Shown: positions 1 to 7,512 of the stretch, in pieces
Numbering within the stretch: position 1 is the stretch's first letter
How the letters are laid out: the number at the start of each line of letters is the position of its first letter
DNA from: Okeania sp. SIO3I5
GTDB lineage: Bacteria; Cyanobacteriota; Cyanobacteriia; Cyanobacteriales; Microcoleaceae
Reading direction: 5' to 3'
DNA: 59,571 nucleotides
NCBI RefSeq assembly: GCF_010672085.1
Contig: NZ_JAAHHT010000040.1
Location: 1-59,571 of the forward strand
Notes under the pieces: generated by a model
What the model saw: only the letters and a program-made list of their open reading frames with translations
Told to the model about the DNA's origin: nothing
Databases searched by the model: none
Position numbers and translations under genes: made by a program

Positions 1-1
1 T

Positions 2-361
2 CCTCTTAAACCTGGATTAGTTTTAACCAATCCTGACAGACCTTGCAAGCAAATTGATATTTTCAAGAAAGCTGGATGGGATGTTGTGGAAGCAACTCAA
101 CCTACTATCCCCGATGACTGGCCACTTTATATGTCCAGTAAATGGCTGTGCATGAATATTCTGATTTTAGATCCAGAACGGATTATTGTAGAAAGGCAAG
201 AAGAACCCATCCATAAGCTATTCAAAGATTTAGGCTTTGAAGTAATTCCTGTTGATTTCCGTCATGTCTATACTTTTGGTGGTTCATTTCACTGTGTTAC
301 TTGCGATGTCAGGCGCAACAGTCAACTAGAATCTTATGGGTTTGCCGAACCAACTGATTAG
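2..361 (+). CDS. Arginine:glycine amidinotransferase (AGAT/GATM type), copy A, 3' part only
   Basis: The gene runs in from the left window edge; about 119 C-terminal residues are present. AGAT moves the amidino group of arginine to glycine, giving guanidinoacetate and ornithine. The fragment reads very close to animal GATM: the NPDRPC segment, then IPDDWPLYMSSKW, then the active-site loop FHCVTCDVRR, whose first Cys matches the catalytic Cys407 of the human enzyme. It resembles the vertebrate enzyme more than the second amidinotransferase in this window (5552-6667) does. The next gene, 325 bp downstream, is a GAMT, so the pair forms a creatine pathway. The small end RNSQLESYGFAEPTD departs from the usual RRGTLKSY. 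Product family is secure; glycine as acceptor is inferred from similarity. Confidence 0.88.
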   Translation, partial: PLKPGLVLTNPDRPCKQIDIFKKAGWDVVEATQPTIPDDWPLYMSSKWLCMNILILDPERIIVERQEEPIHKLFKDLGFEVIPVDFRHVYTFGGSFHCVTCDVRRNSQLESYGFAEPTD

Positions 362-372
362 GAAATAGGGCT

Positions 373-585
373 TTCAATAATTAATAATTAATAATTAATA
401 ATTAATAATTTAGCAATCAGTTGTCATTTGTGAGAATTTGTAATATTTTATCGTAGGGGTTTCTCACATCTCATTCCTGATTACTATACCTCTTCTTAAA
501 AAGAAGAAGATTGGTTAAAAGGAATTTTTTTTTTCTTTTGTCTCCTTTCAAGGAGAGACTTTCAACCTTGATTTTTCGGTAAATT
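373..585 (+). repeat. Dispersed repeat family R1 (double-hairpin MITE-like)
   Basis: This fills most of the 325-bp gap between AGAT-A and GAMT-A. It starts with iterated AATTAATAATT, then an imperfect hairpin ACCTCTTCTT/AAGAAGAAG, then a second hairpin TCTCCTTT/AAGGAGAGA, and ends in TTTTTCGGTAA. The same arrangement recurs at 4949-5083, 12714-12815, 22951-23088, 25013-25135, 38866-38946, 39069-39205 and 43016-43170. This copy carries about 70 bp of extra sequence near 411-485. The copy inside xisH shows that the family can move. Confidence 0.75.
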
Positions 586-686
586 TATAGCTATTAGCAC
601 TTAGCTAAAGTGGTTTTTTTAACACTTTTTTGTAGTGCTATAGTTTTCTTGGTATTTAGTAGCTTAAGTTCTGATATTTTTTAGTT

Positions 687-1376
687 ATGAATGAATCACT
701 CAAAGGATACACCCCTAAAGGGAACAGCAAATCAAACTGGGATACAGCATCTGCTGAATATTCCGAAGAAGATACGAAACTAACTATCCTGGGGCATCCT
801 GTTATGGAGCGTTGGGAAGAACCCTACATGAAAGAACTTGCCTCTATTGCCACTAAAAATGGTGGTCGAGTTCTAGAAGTAGGTTTCGGGATGGGAATTT
901 CAGCCTCCTTTGTTCAAAGTTTCCCCATACTTGAGCATACAATAATTGAGGGGAATGAAGGAGTATTCCAACGCCTCTTAGAATTTCAAAAGACAGCAGC
1001 TCAAAAAGTTACTCCTTTATTTGGAATGTGGGAAGATGTTATCCCTACTCTACCAGATGCTAGTTTCGATGGGATTCTTTATGACACTTATCCTACTTCC
1101 GAAGAAGATTTGCATACACACCAATTTGGATTTCTCAAGCAAGCTTATCGTCTGCTGAAACCCAATGGAATTATCACTTACTGCAACTTAACTTCTTGGG
1201 GAAATCTTAAAAGCCAATATCCAGATGATTATGAGCTTTTTAATAAAACTCAAATACCACTACTTCAAGAAGCTCAGTTTTCTAAGTTTGATATTAATAT
1301 TGTCAACGTGAATCCTCCTTCAGATTGCAAATATTATCAGTACAAAACAATTCTTGCTCCTGTTATTCAAAAATAG
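687..1376 (+). CDS. Guanidinoacetate N-methyltransferase (GAMT), copy A
   Basis: This 229-residue protein (human GAMT is 236) should methylate guanidinoacetate with S-adenosylmethionine to make creatine. It follows vertebrate GAMT almost segment by segment: ILGHPVMERWEEPYM (31-48), the SAM loop RVLEVGFGMG (61-70), the WEDV and LPD segments (115-123), GILYDTYP (129-136), THQF and RLLKPNG (155-161), TYCNLTSWG (164-172) and a closing YYQYKTILAPVI. Glu44 and Asp133 match the residues known to hold the guanidino group, and Leu168-Thr169 those binding the carboxylate, so the active site looks complete. It lies after AGAT-A and before an EamA permease, on the same strand. Substrate is a strong inference. 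Upstream sequence shows no clear Shine-Dalgarno. Confidence 0.92.
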   Translation: MNESLKGYTPKGNSKSNWDTASAEYSEEDTKLTILGHPVMERWEEPYMKELASIATKNGGRVLEVGFGMGISASFVQSFPILEHTIIEGNEGVFQRLLEFQKTAAQKVTPLFGMWEDVIPTLPDASFDGILYDTYPTSEEDLHTHQFGFLKQAYRLLKPNGIITYCNLTSWGNLKSQYPDDYELFNKTQIPLLQEAQFSKFDINIVNVNPPSDCKYYQYKTILAPVIQK

Positions 1377-1420
1377 TAGTAGCTATAGCCAAAAAGTTGA
1401 TTATTTTATAGAAAAATATC

Positions 1421-1455
1421 CTCCCTCAATAGTATCTGATTTGAGGGAGTTTTTT
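1421..1455 (+). terminator. Intrinsic terminator after GAMT-A
   Basis: A 9-bp stem CTCCCTCAA / TTGAGGGAG (1421-1429 with 1441-1449) is followed by six T residues. It ends the AGAT-GAMT transcript before the permease. A degenerate copy with the same flanking bases lies at 3811-3848 in front of the second permease. Confidence 0.8.
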
Positions 1456-1461
1456 GATCTT

Positions 1462-1554
1462 CAGGACTTACGCAGAACCACCATATATTGTAGGGGCGAG
1501 CAAGCGAATCGCCCCTACAGATGGTGTATGACTTAATATTTTGCCTAAGTCCTG
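1462..1554. mobile_element. MITE, family R5 (ends CAGGACTTACGCA, 5-bp target duplication)
   Basis: The 93-bp element begins CAGGACTTACGCA and ends in the near-inverse TGCCTAAGTCCTG. The flanking pentamer ATCTT is repeated exactly at 1457-1461 and 1555-1559, so this is a true insertion between the GAMT-A terminator and the permease. The interior holds an inverted repeat around a GGGGCGA/TCGCCCC motif. Sister copies with their own duplications lie at 5219-5462 and 11518-11608. It codes for nothing. Confidence 0.85.
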
Positions 1555-1591
1555 ATCTTTTGTTCACAAGTCAAAACTTCTAAATCAGAAA

Positions 1592-2584
1592 ATGACCAAT
1601 CAACAGGAAGCATCACAACAAAATACTTTTTCAACAGGAAATCTAGCAGCCAGCGCCTCTTTATTTGCTGGTTTACTCGCTTATGCTAATGCTGCGATCT
1701 TTATCCGACTGTGTGAACAGGAAATCAGTCCTATAGCGACTGTCTTTGACAGATTGCTCTTGGCTACTATTGTCTTCGGATTTGGGAATGGAATCAATGC
1801 AGTGCGTCATCGACTTTCTGCTAACAAACCTGCACAACAAAAGTTAGATATCACTCCAGAAGATTTATGGTTATTGCTGGCAATGACTATTTTTTATCTT
1901 GCTCTCCAAATTTCATGGTCTTGGTCTCTGAGTCAAACCACTGTCGCGATGTCTACTCTAATGATTAGTTTGAAGCCAATATTTACCTGCCTCTTTGCTT
2001 GGCTGCTCTTAGGTCAGCGTTTTGATAACAAATTCCTCCTTGGAATGGTAATTGCCATTGGGGGTGTAGCTGCTATGGGAGTGGGCGAGCTGGAAACTGG
2101 TGCTGGCAAGATTCAAGGTGACGCTGCAGCTTTACTAGCAGGAATTTTGGAAGCTGCATACCTGCTAACTGTAGAAAAACTGAGAACTAAGTTTATCGCA
2201 ACAACTATAATTTTCTGGTATTGTGGATTAGGAACTTTGTTAACCTTGCCTATATTTCTGTTCACCGAAGATAGAGTTTTTCCCTATTCAGTAAACGGGT
2301 GGGTATTTGTAATTTCTCTAACTATAGTTAGCCAAGTATTGGGGCAGGTATTTCTTGCTTATAGTCTCAAAAAGTTTTCGTCAGGGTTAGTAGCTCTAGT
2401 TCTTCTGTTGGAGCCTATTTTGGCTGCAATAGCGGCCTGGGTAATCTTTGGTGAAAGGTTAAGTTTATTTGACTGGGTAGCTTTATTGATCATTTTGCTT
2501 GGTCTATCTCTAGCTGTATCCAGCCAGCCAACTAAAACTAATACAGAGGAAAATTCTACATTACAGCAATTTTCAGGTCAATGA
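1592..2584 (+). CDS. EamA-family (DMT) permease, copy A
   Basis: The 330-residue protein is highly hydrophobic, with about ten membrane helices in two EamA halves. Halves start near residue 17 (SASLFAGLLAYANAAIFIRL) and near residue 175 (GDAAALLAGILEAAYL). The second half closes with the family-typical LLLEPILAAIAAWVIFGE. EamA proteins export or import small metabolites across the inner membrane. Its place beside AGAT and GAMT, repeated in the second cassette, suggests that it carries the guanidino product or a precursor; that is inference. The last residues (LQQFSGQ) are encoded by the left end of a MITE (2564-2676). In copy B the stop codon comes earlier, after the matching Asn-Thr-Glu. Confidence 0.85.
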   Translation: MTNQQEASQQNTFSTGNLAASASLFAGLLAYANAAIFIRLCEQEISPIATVFDRLLLATIVFGFGNGINAVRHRLSANKPAQQKLDITPEDLWLLLAMTIFYLALQISWSWSLSQTTVAMSTLMISLKPIFTCLFAWLLLGQRFDNKFLLGMVIAIGGVAAMGVGELETGAGKIQGDAAALLAGILEAAYLLTVEKLRTKFIATTIIFWYCGLGTLLTLPIFLFTEDRVFPYSVNGWVFVISLTIVSQVLGQVFLAYSLKKFSSGLVALVLLLEPILAAIAAWVIFGERLSLFDWVALLIILLGLSLAVSSQPTKTNTEENSTLQQFSGQ

Positions 2585-2676
2585 ACCACATAAAAAAAAC
2601 GATAACCTTATGAGGGCGAAATGAGGGCGAATGCCATTCGCCCCTACTTTCTGGTTTACTCAAATGAAAAGCGCTG
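2564..2676. mobile_element. MITE, family R2 (IS630-derived, ends CAGCG)
   Basis: A 113-bp element lies between two TA dinucleotides (2562-2563, 2677-2678). Left end is CAGCAATTTTCAGG...ACCACA; right end is TGAAAAGCGCTG. The ends match those of the IS630 element at 16288-17334, including the inner ACCACA-type motif. It overlaps the 3' end of the EamA-A gene and supplies its stop codon. The interior carries a GGGCGAA / TTCGCCC inverted repeat. Confidence 0.8.
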
Positions 2677-2808
2677 TAGGCAATGACCTAATTCGTAATT
2701 AATTGCTCTTTTTTTTCATCTACAACGTTATAGTTTTAGATAAACTAGAGAGTCTAATAACTTGCAGTTCCTCCGACAAGAGGCTAACTGATAACTGATA
2801 ACTGAAAT

Positions 2809-3030
2809 GACCATTTTTTGAATTCAAAATTCAAAATTCAAAGTTCAAAAATTTTGGTTTTAACTTAATTTCAATAATTGTTTAATTAAGGATTCAAGCC
2901 TCGTTCGTACAACCACGAAAAAATCAAAAATATTTTCCTTATTTCAAGCCTCTGACTTGACTGCTCATGCCGAGCAAACAGGCAAAGGTTATAATTTTGA
3001 ATTAATAATTTTGAATTTTGAATTGATTTG
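2809..3030. repeat. Dispersed repeat R13, about 220 bp
   Basis: This AT-rich block contains iterated AATTCAAAATT, a central TTAATTAAGGATTCAAGCC and a closing GAATTTTGAATTGA. A close copy lies at 26608-26812. Both copies sit just 3' of a minus-strand gene (FkbM here, a membrane protein there), so they may act as 3' elements or simply mark a tolerated insertion point. No ORF is supported in it. Confidence 0.7.
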
Positions 3031-3042
3031 ACCCTTTCTCTC

Positions 3043-3759
3043 TTAGATAATTAAAATATTATTTCTGATTTCCTCTTCCTGATTTTTTTGTGCATATAAA
3101 TCCAACCCTTCTAATTTACAATCATAATAATTTTTTTCCAGAATAGATTTAATTTCTTGGTATTCACTTGTTGGTAAATTACCAACTTCTACCTTAATAA
3201 AATAAGGTTTAAATTTATTAAAATCAAACTGCTTGAATATTTTATAATCAGAACCTTCTGTATCTATTTGTAAAACATCTACTTTAGTAACATTGTATTT
3301 ACTAATAAGTTTTTCTAGTGTAATGCAATTGACGTTTTCTTGGACAATGTACTTTTTGTAAGACTCAAAAAACTTCTCATCCATTTTTCTTCCATAAAGC
3401 AATCCACCCATGCCTCCAATAGCATTCCGATTATCGTAAAATGATGAAATACCCTTAGCCCATATTGGAGCTAAACCCTTTTCAACAATATCTATAGGAA
3501 TTCTCAATATTGGTTGAATTTCTTCTCGATCTGTAATTGCTGAATTTTCAAAATAAAGATTTTTACATCCTGAATAATTAATTTTTAGCAATTCAAACAT
3601 ATCTTTAAGTGGTTCAACTAAAACTCCATGCCATTTGTAATGCTTAATAAACTGGTGGAGCTCGTCAAAAGATTTTCCATCCATCGCCCCAATTTCCAGA
3701 AAAAATATTTCCGGAATTTCCTTGCTAATTTTGTGTAAGTATGCTTGAGTTTCAATCAT
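3043..3759 (-). CDS. FkbM-family SAM-dependent methyltransferase
   Basis: At 238 residues this is the usual FkbM-domain length. The SAM-binding start is FFLEIGAMDGKS (19-30), followed by the acidic GVLVEP (45-50). The family signature DVLQIDTEGSDYKIF (161-175) has the conserved Asp-x-Glu-Gly. FkbM enzymes O-methylate sugars, lipids or secondary metabolites; the substrate cannot be read from sequence. It is on the strand opposite the guanidino genes and sits exactly between the two cassettes. The sequence upstream of its start (about 3760-3850) is homologous to the GAMT-A/EamA-A spacer. It may therefore have replaced the GAMT expected there. A role in the guanidino pathway is possible but unsupported. 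Confidence 0.82.
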   Translation of the reverse strand: MIETQAYLHKISKEIPEIFFLEIGAMDGKSFDELHQFIKHYKWHGVLVEPLKDMFELLKINYSGCKNLYFENSAITDREEIQPILRIPIDIVEKGLAPIWAKGISSFYDNRNAIGGMGGLLYGRKMDEKFFESYKKYIVQENVNCITLEKLISKYNVTKVDVLQIDTEGSDYKIFKQFDFNKFKPYFIKVEVGNLPTSEYQEIKSILEKNYYDCKLEGLDLYAQKNQEEEIRNNILII

Positions 3760-3810
3760 ATATTTTAGTAATGGCTTTAGCCAAAAAGTTGATTATTTAG
3801 TAGAAAAATA

Positions 3811-3848
3811 TTCTCCCTAAATAGTATATGATTTAAGGGAATTTTTTT
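3811..3848 (+). other. Degenerate copy of the GAMT-A terminator and spacer
   Basis: The stretch from about 3771 to 3848 repeats the sequence just after GAMT-A (1381-1455), including CCAAAAAGTTGATTATTT and the stem-T-run region. Here the stem (TCCCTAAA / TTTAAGGGA) carries a bulge and is weaker. It shows that the permease-B region descends from a GAMT-spacer-EamA arrangement like copy A. Confidence 0.7.
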
Positions 3849-3883
3849 CCATATTTTTTCAAAAATTAAAACTTATAAATTAA

Positions 3884-4837
3884 ATGACTGATCGACTGGA
3901 AGTCCCACAACAAGATAATTCTCAAACAAGAAATCTACTAGCGATCGCTTCTTTATGTGTGGGCGTACTCGCATATTCTTCAGGCTCAATATTTATCCGG
4001 TTATGTGAAGCAGAAATTACCCCCTACGGAACAGTATTTGACCGAGTGGCATTTGGTACGATCGCCTTTGGGTTTTGGAAAGGAGTCAATACCCTAAATA
4101 ACCGAGGCAATAATGAAAAACCCATACAAGAAAAATTAGACAGTCGAGATATTTGGTTATTGGTGGCAATGGCTGCTTTATTTCTGGCTTTCCAAGGTTT
4201 ATGGGCTTGGTCTGTGAGTCAAACAGACCTCGCCATTTCTACCGTACTAGCAAGTATAAAACCAATATTCACTTGTCTCCTAGCTTGGTTGCTCTGGGGT
4301 CAGCGGTTTGGCAACAAATTCCTGATTGGGATGATAATTGCCATAGTCGGTGCAAGTGCTATTGGGTTAGACGATCTACAAATTGGTACGAACAAAATTC
4401 AAGGTGATATAGCAGCTTTTCTGGTGGCAATATTGGAAGCTGCGTATCTGCTGGCGATCGAAAAACTGAGAACTAAAATTGATTCAACAACTATAATGCT
4501 ATGGTGTTGTGGAATAGGAACTCTGTTAAGTTTGCCGATATTTCTGTTGACGGAAGATCGACTTTTTCCCTCTTCAGTGAATGGGTGGATATTTGTAACT
4601 GCTCTAGTTTTAATAGACCAAGTATTGGGGCAAGGACTTCTTGCTTATAGTCTGAAAAAGTTCTCGTCAGGGGTTGTCGCTCTAGTGCTTTTATTAGAAC
4701 CTGTTTTAGTTGCGATCGCTGCTTGGGTAGTCTTTGGTGAAAAGTTAAGCTTATTTGACTGGGTGGCTTTATTTGTGATTTTGTTTGGTTTATTTCTGGC
4801 TGTATCTAGTCAACCGACTAAAAGTAACACAGAGTAA
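3884..4837 (+). CDS. EamA-family (DMT) permease, copy B
   Basis: This 317-residue protein is a close paralogue of the permease at 1592-2584, with about ten membrane helices. Shared landmarks include VLAYSSGSIFIRLCE, SIKPIFTCLLAWLLWGQRFGNKFL (in two parts), ILEAAYLLAIEKLRTK and LLLEPVLVAIAAWVVFGE. It ends at SSQPTKSNTE, without the MITE-derived tail of copy A. Several HIP1-like GCGATCGC sites occur inside. It precedes AGAT-B by about 700 bp of repeat-filled sequence, so co-transcription with AGAT-B is doubtful today. Keeping a permease in both cassettes supports a link with guanidino acid metabolism. Confidence 0.85.
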   Translation: MTDRLEVPQQDNSQTRNLLAIASLCVGVLAYSSGSIFIRLCEAEITPYGTVFDRVAFGTIAFGFWKGVNTLNNRGNNEKPIQEKLDSRDIWLLVAMAALFLAFQGLWAWSVSQTDLAISTVLASIKPIFTCLLAWLLWGQRFGNKFLIGMIIAIVGASAIGLDDLQIGTNKIQGDIAAFLVAILEAAYLLAIEKLRTKIDSTTIMLWCCGIGTLLSLPIFLLTEDRLFPSSVNGWIFVTALVLIDQVLGQGLLAYSLKKFSSGVVALVLLLEPVLVAIAAWVVFGEKLSLFDWVALFVILFGLFLAVSSQPTKSNTE

Positions 4838-4948
4838 AATTCTACATTAGGTTTTGATAACACAAGCCAAAAACCTAAGCAAATTATCTGATTGAGGTTA
4901 GAACATACGCCTTCCAAAAAGACACAACTTAATTTTTCTTACCGTACT

Positions 4949-5083
4949 TTACCGAAACAATTAAACAATTAAATAATTCAGGTTTAAAGCCTCCCCTTTC
5001 AAGGGGAAGAAAATAAATTTTTTCCTTTGAGTCAATCCTCTCCCTTTTAGGGAGAGGTAATTATCCATTATCCATTATTGAAA
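4949..5083 (-). repeat. Dispersed repeat R1, inverted copy
   Basis: The reverse-strand copy starts with TTACCGAAAC and ends at TCCATTATTGAAA. Both hairpins are clear: CCTCCCCTTT/AAGGGGAAG and CCTCTCCC/GGGAGAGG. It abuts the R2 element that follows. Confidence 0.72.
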
Positions 5084-5182
5084 GCGCTTTTCAGATTGAT
5101 GAACCACATATTCACATTTCAAACCGAGTAGGGACGTTCCATGGAACGTCCCTACTGTGGTCTACTGAAATGAAAACCGCTG
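5083..5182. mobile_element. MITE, family R2 (IS630-derived)
   Basis: Ends are AGCGCTTTTCAGATTGATGA and, inverted, TGAAATGAAAACCGCTG followed by TA. The interior has a 28-bp perfect palindrome centred on TTCCATGGAA (GTAGGGACG arms). A near-identical inverted copy lies at 28188-28288, and a copy lies at 8195-8296. The left TA is missing because the element runs into repeat R1. Confidence 0.78.
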
Positions 5183-5218
5183 TAATACTAATTGCCACCA
5201 AAAATCAAGTTAAATTTG

Positions 5219-5462
5219 CAGGACTTACGCAAACTTTTAGATAATACGCTATCTGTAGAGGGCGAATGCCATTCGCCCCTACTAAATATTGTAGTTCTGC
5301 GTAATATCAAATCCGTTTAATTGAACATAAAAAAAATTTCCTATCTTCATAACTACGCTCATCTTTACAATTCTTTCTCCTCCTGACTCCTGTCTCCTGT
5401 CTCCTGTCTCCTCCTGAGTTAAGCAATCTATAACTGTTTAACCGGATTTGATATAAGTCCTG
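5219..5462. mobile_element. MITE family R5 carrying a nested R4 element
   Basis: The outer element has ends CAGGACTTACGCA and AAGTCCTG with an exact ATTTG duplication (5214-5218, 5463-5467). Inside, 5305-5453 is a second element with ends TATCAAATCCG and CGGATTTGATA and a TAA duplication (5302-5304, 5454-5456). The order of events is plain: R5 first, R4 into it later. This fills the space upstream of AGAT-B. Confidence 0.85.
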
Positions 5463-5551
5463 ATTTGGAGAAGTTTACTTTGCCAGTGCTGCTGTATAAT
5501 ACCTGAGTACATGGAACAAGAATACAATTTATTTAGAAGGATAACAAAATA

Positions 5552-6667
5552 ATGAACTATCCAGTCTGTAGCTATAACGAATGGGACCCATTAGAAGAAA
5601 TAATTGTTGGAACTATTGACGGAGTGACGGCACCTGTTTTAACCCATGAGATGAAGACCTTCATAAGAAAAGACTACTGGAGCTTCTATCAGCAGTATGG
5701 CGGACAGCCCTACTCCACAGAATTGGTCAAGAAAGCTGCAAAAGCTCTCGACAATCTTCAAGAAGTGCTTGAGGCAGAAGGTGTCATTGTACGACGACCA
5801 GAACCTGTTAATTATGCTCATCATGTTTTCAAAACACCTTATTTTGAATCAGCGGGATTCTTCAATGCCGATGTAAGAGATGTATTGTTGGTCGTGGGGG
5901 ATGAGATTATCGAAGCGCCTATGTCTCAGCGATGCCGCTATTTCGAGTTTTTGCGCTATCGACCCTTAATCCAAGAATACTTCCAGCAGGGGGCAGGCTG
6001 GACAGCAGCTCCTAAGCCCAAGATGTCTGACGATCTCTACGATTGGGACTATCCTGAAGAAGATATGGCATTTTTCCGAGGGGAGTCTGGAGTGCCAGAT
6101 AGCGTTGGTCCATTGAATGGCCGCTTCATTACCACTGAGTCAGAGCCTTGTTTCGATGCTGCTGATTTCACGCGCTTTGGCAAAGACATCTTAGCGCAGA
6201 GGAGCCAAGTGACTAATGACTTGGGAATTCAGTGGATGCAGAGACATCTTGGCTCGGAGTACAGAGTCCACAGGGTCAAGTTCCGCGATCCAGGTCCTAT
6301 ACACATGGATGGAACTTGGGTTCCTATCGGTGAAGGGCGTGTTTTGTCTTGCCCCGATCGCCAGTGCATTTCACCCGAGATTCTAGATATGTTTAAGCAA
6401 GGGGGATGGGAGATTCTTTATCCTCCTAGAGGTGTGGCAAATGCTGAATTTCATATGTCAAGCCGTTGGCTTTCGATGAATATTTTGATGATTGATGAGG
6501 AGCGAGTGGTTGTTGAGAAGAGTGAAGAACCAACTATCAAGTTTTTTAAGGAGATCGGCTTAAAACCAATTTTGGTGGATTTTAAAGACCATTATATTTT
6601 TGGGGGTGGGTTGCATTGTGCTACTTGCGACGTGCGGAGGCGCGGTACACTGAAATCGTACTTTTAA
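5552..6667 (+). CDS. L-arginine amidinotransferase (AGAT/CyrA/SxtG family), copy B
   Basis: This complete 371-residue enzyme lacks the mitochondrial leader of the human protein. It should transfer an amidino group from arginine to an amine, most simply glycine. Family landmarks: CSYNEWDPLEEIIVG (6-20), SEPCFDAADFTR (197-208), KDILAQRSQVTN (211-222), DPGPIHMDGTW (246-256), MSSRWLSMNIL (302-312) and GGGLHCATCDVRRRGTLKSY (351-370). Asp212, His251 and Cys356 match the catalytic triad. An AGAAGG-type ribosome site lies just upstream of the ATG. It is followed after 45 bp by the broken GAMT-B. Between the catalytic His and Cys it departs from GATM (VANAEFHM in place of IPDDHPLWM), so the acceptor may differ. 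Related enzymes start cylindrospermopsin synthesis (CyrA) and act in saxitoxin synthesis (SxtG), but no PKS/NRPS genes are visible here. Confidence 0.9.
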   Translation: MNYPVCSYNEWDPLEEIIVGTIDGVTAPVLTHEMKTFIRKDYWSFYQQYGGQPYSTELVKKAAKALDNLQEVLEAEGVIVRRPEPVNYAHHVFKTPYFESAGFFNADVRDVLLVVGDEIIEAPMSQRCRYFEFLRYRPLIQEYFQQGAGWTAAPKPKMSDDLYDWDYPEEDMAFFRGESGVPDSVGPLNGRFITTESEPCFDAADFTRFGKDILAQRSQVTNDLGIQWMQRHLGSEYRVHRVKFRDPGPIHMDGTWVPIGEGRVLSCPDRQCISPEILDMFKQGGWEILYPPRGVANAEFHMSSRWLSMNILMIDEERVVVEKSEEPTIKFFKEIGLKPILVDFKDHYIFGGGLHCATCDVRRRGTLKSYF

Positions 6668-6818
6668 ATTTGGGTACTTCCAATCTGTATATCTAGCTGA
6701 CAAACAAAAATTATGGACACTAAGCAACAAAAGTGGATACAGGAAAAAGTTAATTATACTTCCGATAAATTGATTATTAATGGTGTTGAAGTAATGCAGG
6801 ACTGGGAAATTCCCTATA

Positions 6819-7044
6819 GAACCCATTTGGGATCTATTATTGGGAGGTGTGGGAAGTGTGGGAAGTGTGGGAAGTGTGGGAGGTGTGGGAGGTGTGGGAG
6901 GTGGGTGTGGGAGGTGTGGGAGGTGTGGTCCGTACAGGACTCAAAAAATGTAGGGTTGTAAATATTCTAGCTCAGACAATGAATGAGTAATGCATACTCC
7001 CCTACTCCCCTACTCCCTCTTTTCTAAAGATACCAAATGGCTTC
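6819..7044. mobile_element. MITE in GAMT-B (ends GAACCCATTTGGGATCT)
   Basis: This 226-bp insert lies in the Pro-Tyr-Met codons of GAMT-B. Left end GAACCCATTTGGGATCT and inverted right end GAAGCCATTTGGTATCT form the terminal repeats. TATA is duplicated at 6815-6818 and 7045-7048. The interior is mostly GTGTGGGAAG/GTGTGGGAGG decamers. A lone matching end (AACCCATTTGGGATCT) is seen near 52237. Confidence 0.85.
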
Positions 7045-7386
7045 TATATGAAAAAGTTGGCTTCAATCGCAACTTCAAATGGCGGACAAGTATTGGAATT
7101 AGGATTTGGACTTGGATTATCAGCAGGTTTCATTCAAGACTGCCCCGATATTGAGAAACATACGATCGTTGAAGCTCACCCAGATGTGCGCGAATTTGCT
7201 CGTCAGAAATACCCGGAAGCTTTGAATACAGGCAGGATGGAAATTGTCTCAGGTTTTTGGCAAGAGGTTAGTTCCCATTTTGATGATGAGAGTTTTGACG
7301 GGATTTTGTTTGATACTGTACCGCTAACTCCAGAGGATGCAGGAACTTTCCACCAACACGAATTTTTTCAGGAAGCAGGTAGGTTA

Positions 7387-7512
7387 TATCATGTTCGGTT
7401 GAATACTTACACTTTGGAAGAGGTAAGGCAGAAGGCAGAAGGCAGGAGGCAGAAGGAAAGAAAAGGTTAGAAGGGAAAAGATTTTTTTATAAGTGATTAT
7501 CCGAACATGATA
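7387..7512. mobile_element. MITE in GAMT-B, family R3 (ends TATCATGTTCGG, TTA duplication)
   Basis: The 126-bp element has perfect 12-bp ends TATCATGTTCGG/CCGAACATGATA. TTA is duplicated at 7384-7386 and 7513-7515. Removing it restores the codons Arg-Leu-Leu-Lys of GAMT-B, which match copy A. The interior contains AAGGCAGAAGGCAG repeats. Confidence 0.88.

Noticed and set aside
5110-5160. 28-bp CCATGG-centred palindrome as an operator for AGAT-B
   Set aside because: The same palindrome occurs inside several R2 MITEs unlinked to such genes.
4838-5551. Guanidine riboswitch upstream of the amidinotransferase or permease
   Set aside because: I looked for ykkC-type conserved motifs here and before 687, 1592 and 3884 and saw none; the space is filled by MITEs.
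6713-6961. Independent small protein with Gly-Lys-Cys-Gly repeats
   Set aside because: It is the start of GAMT-B reading into a MITE.
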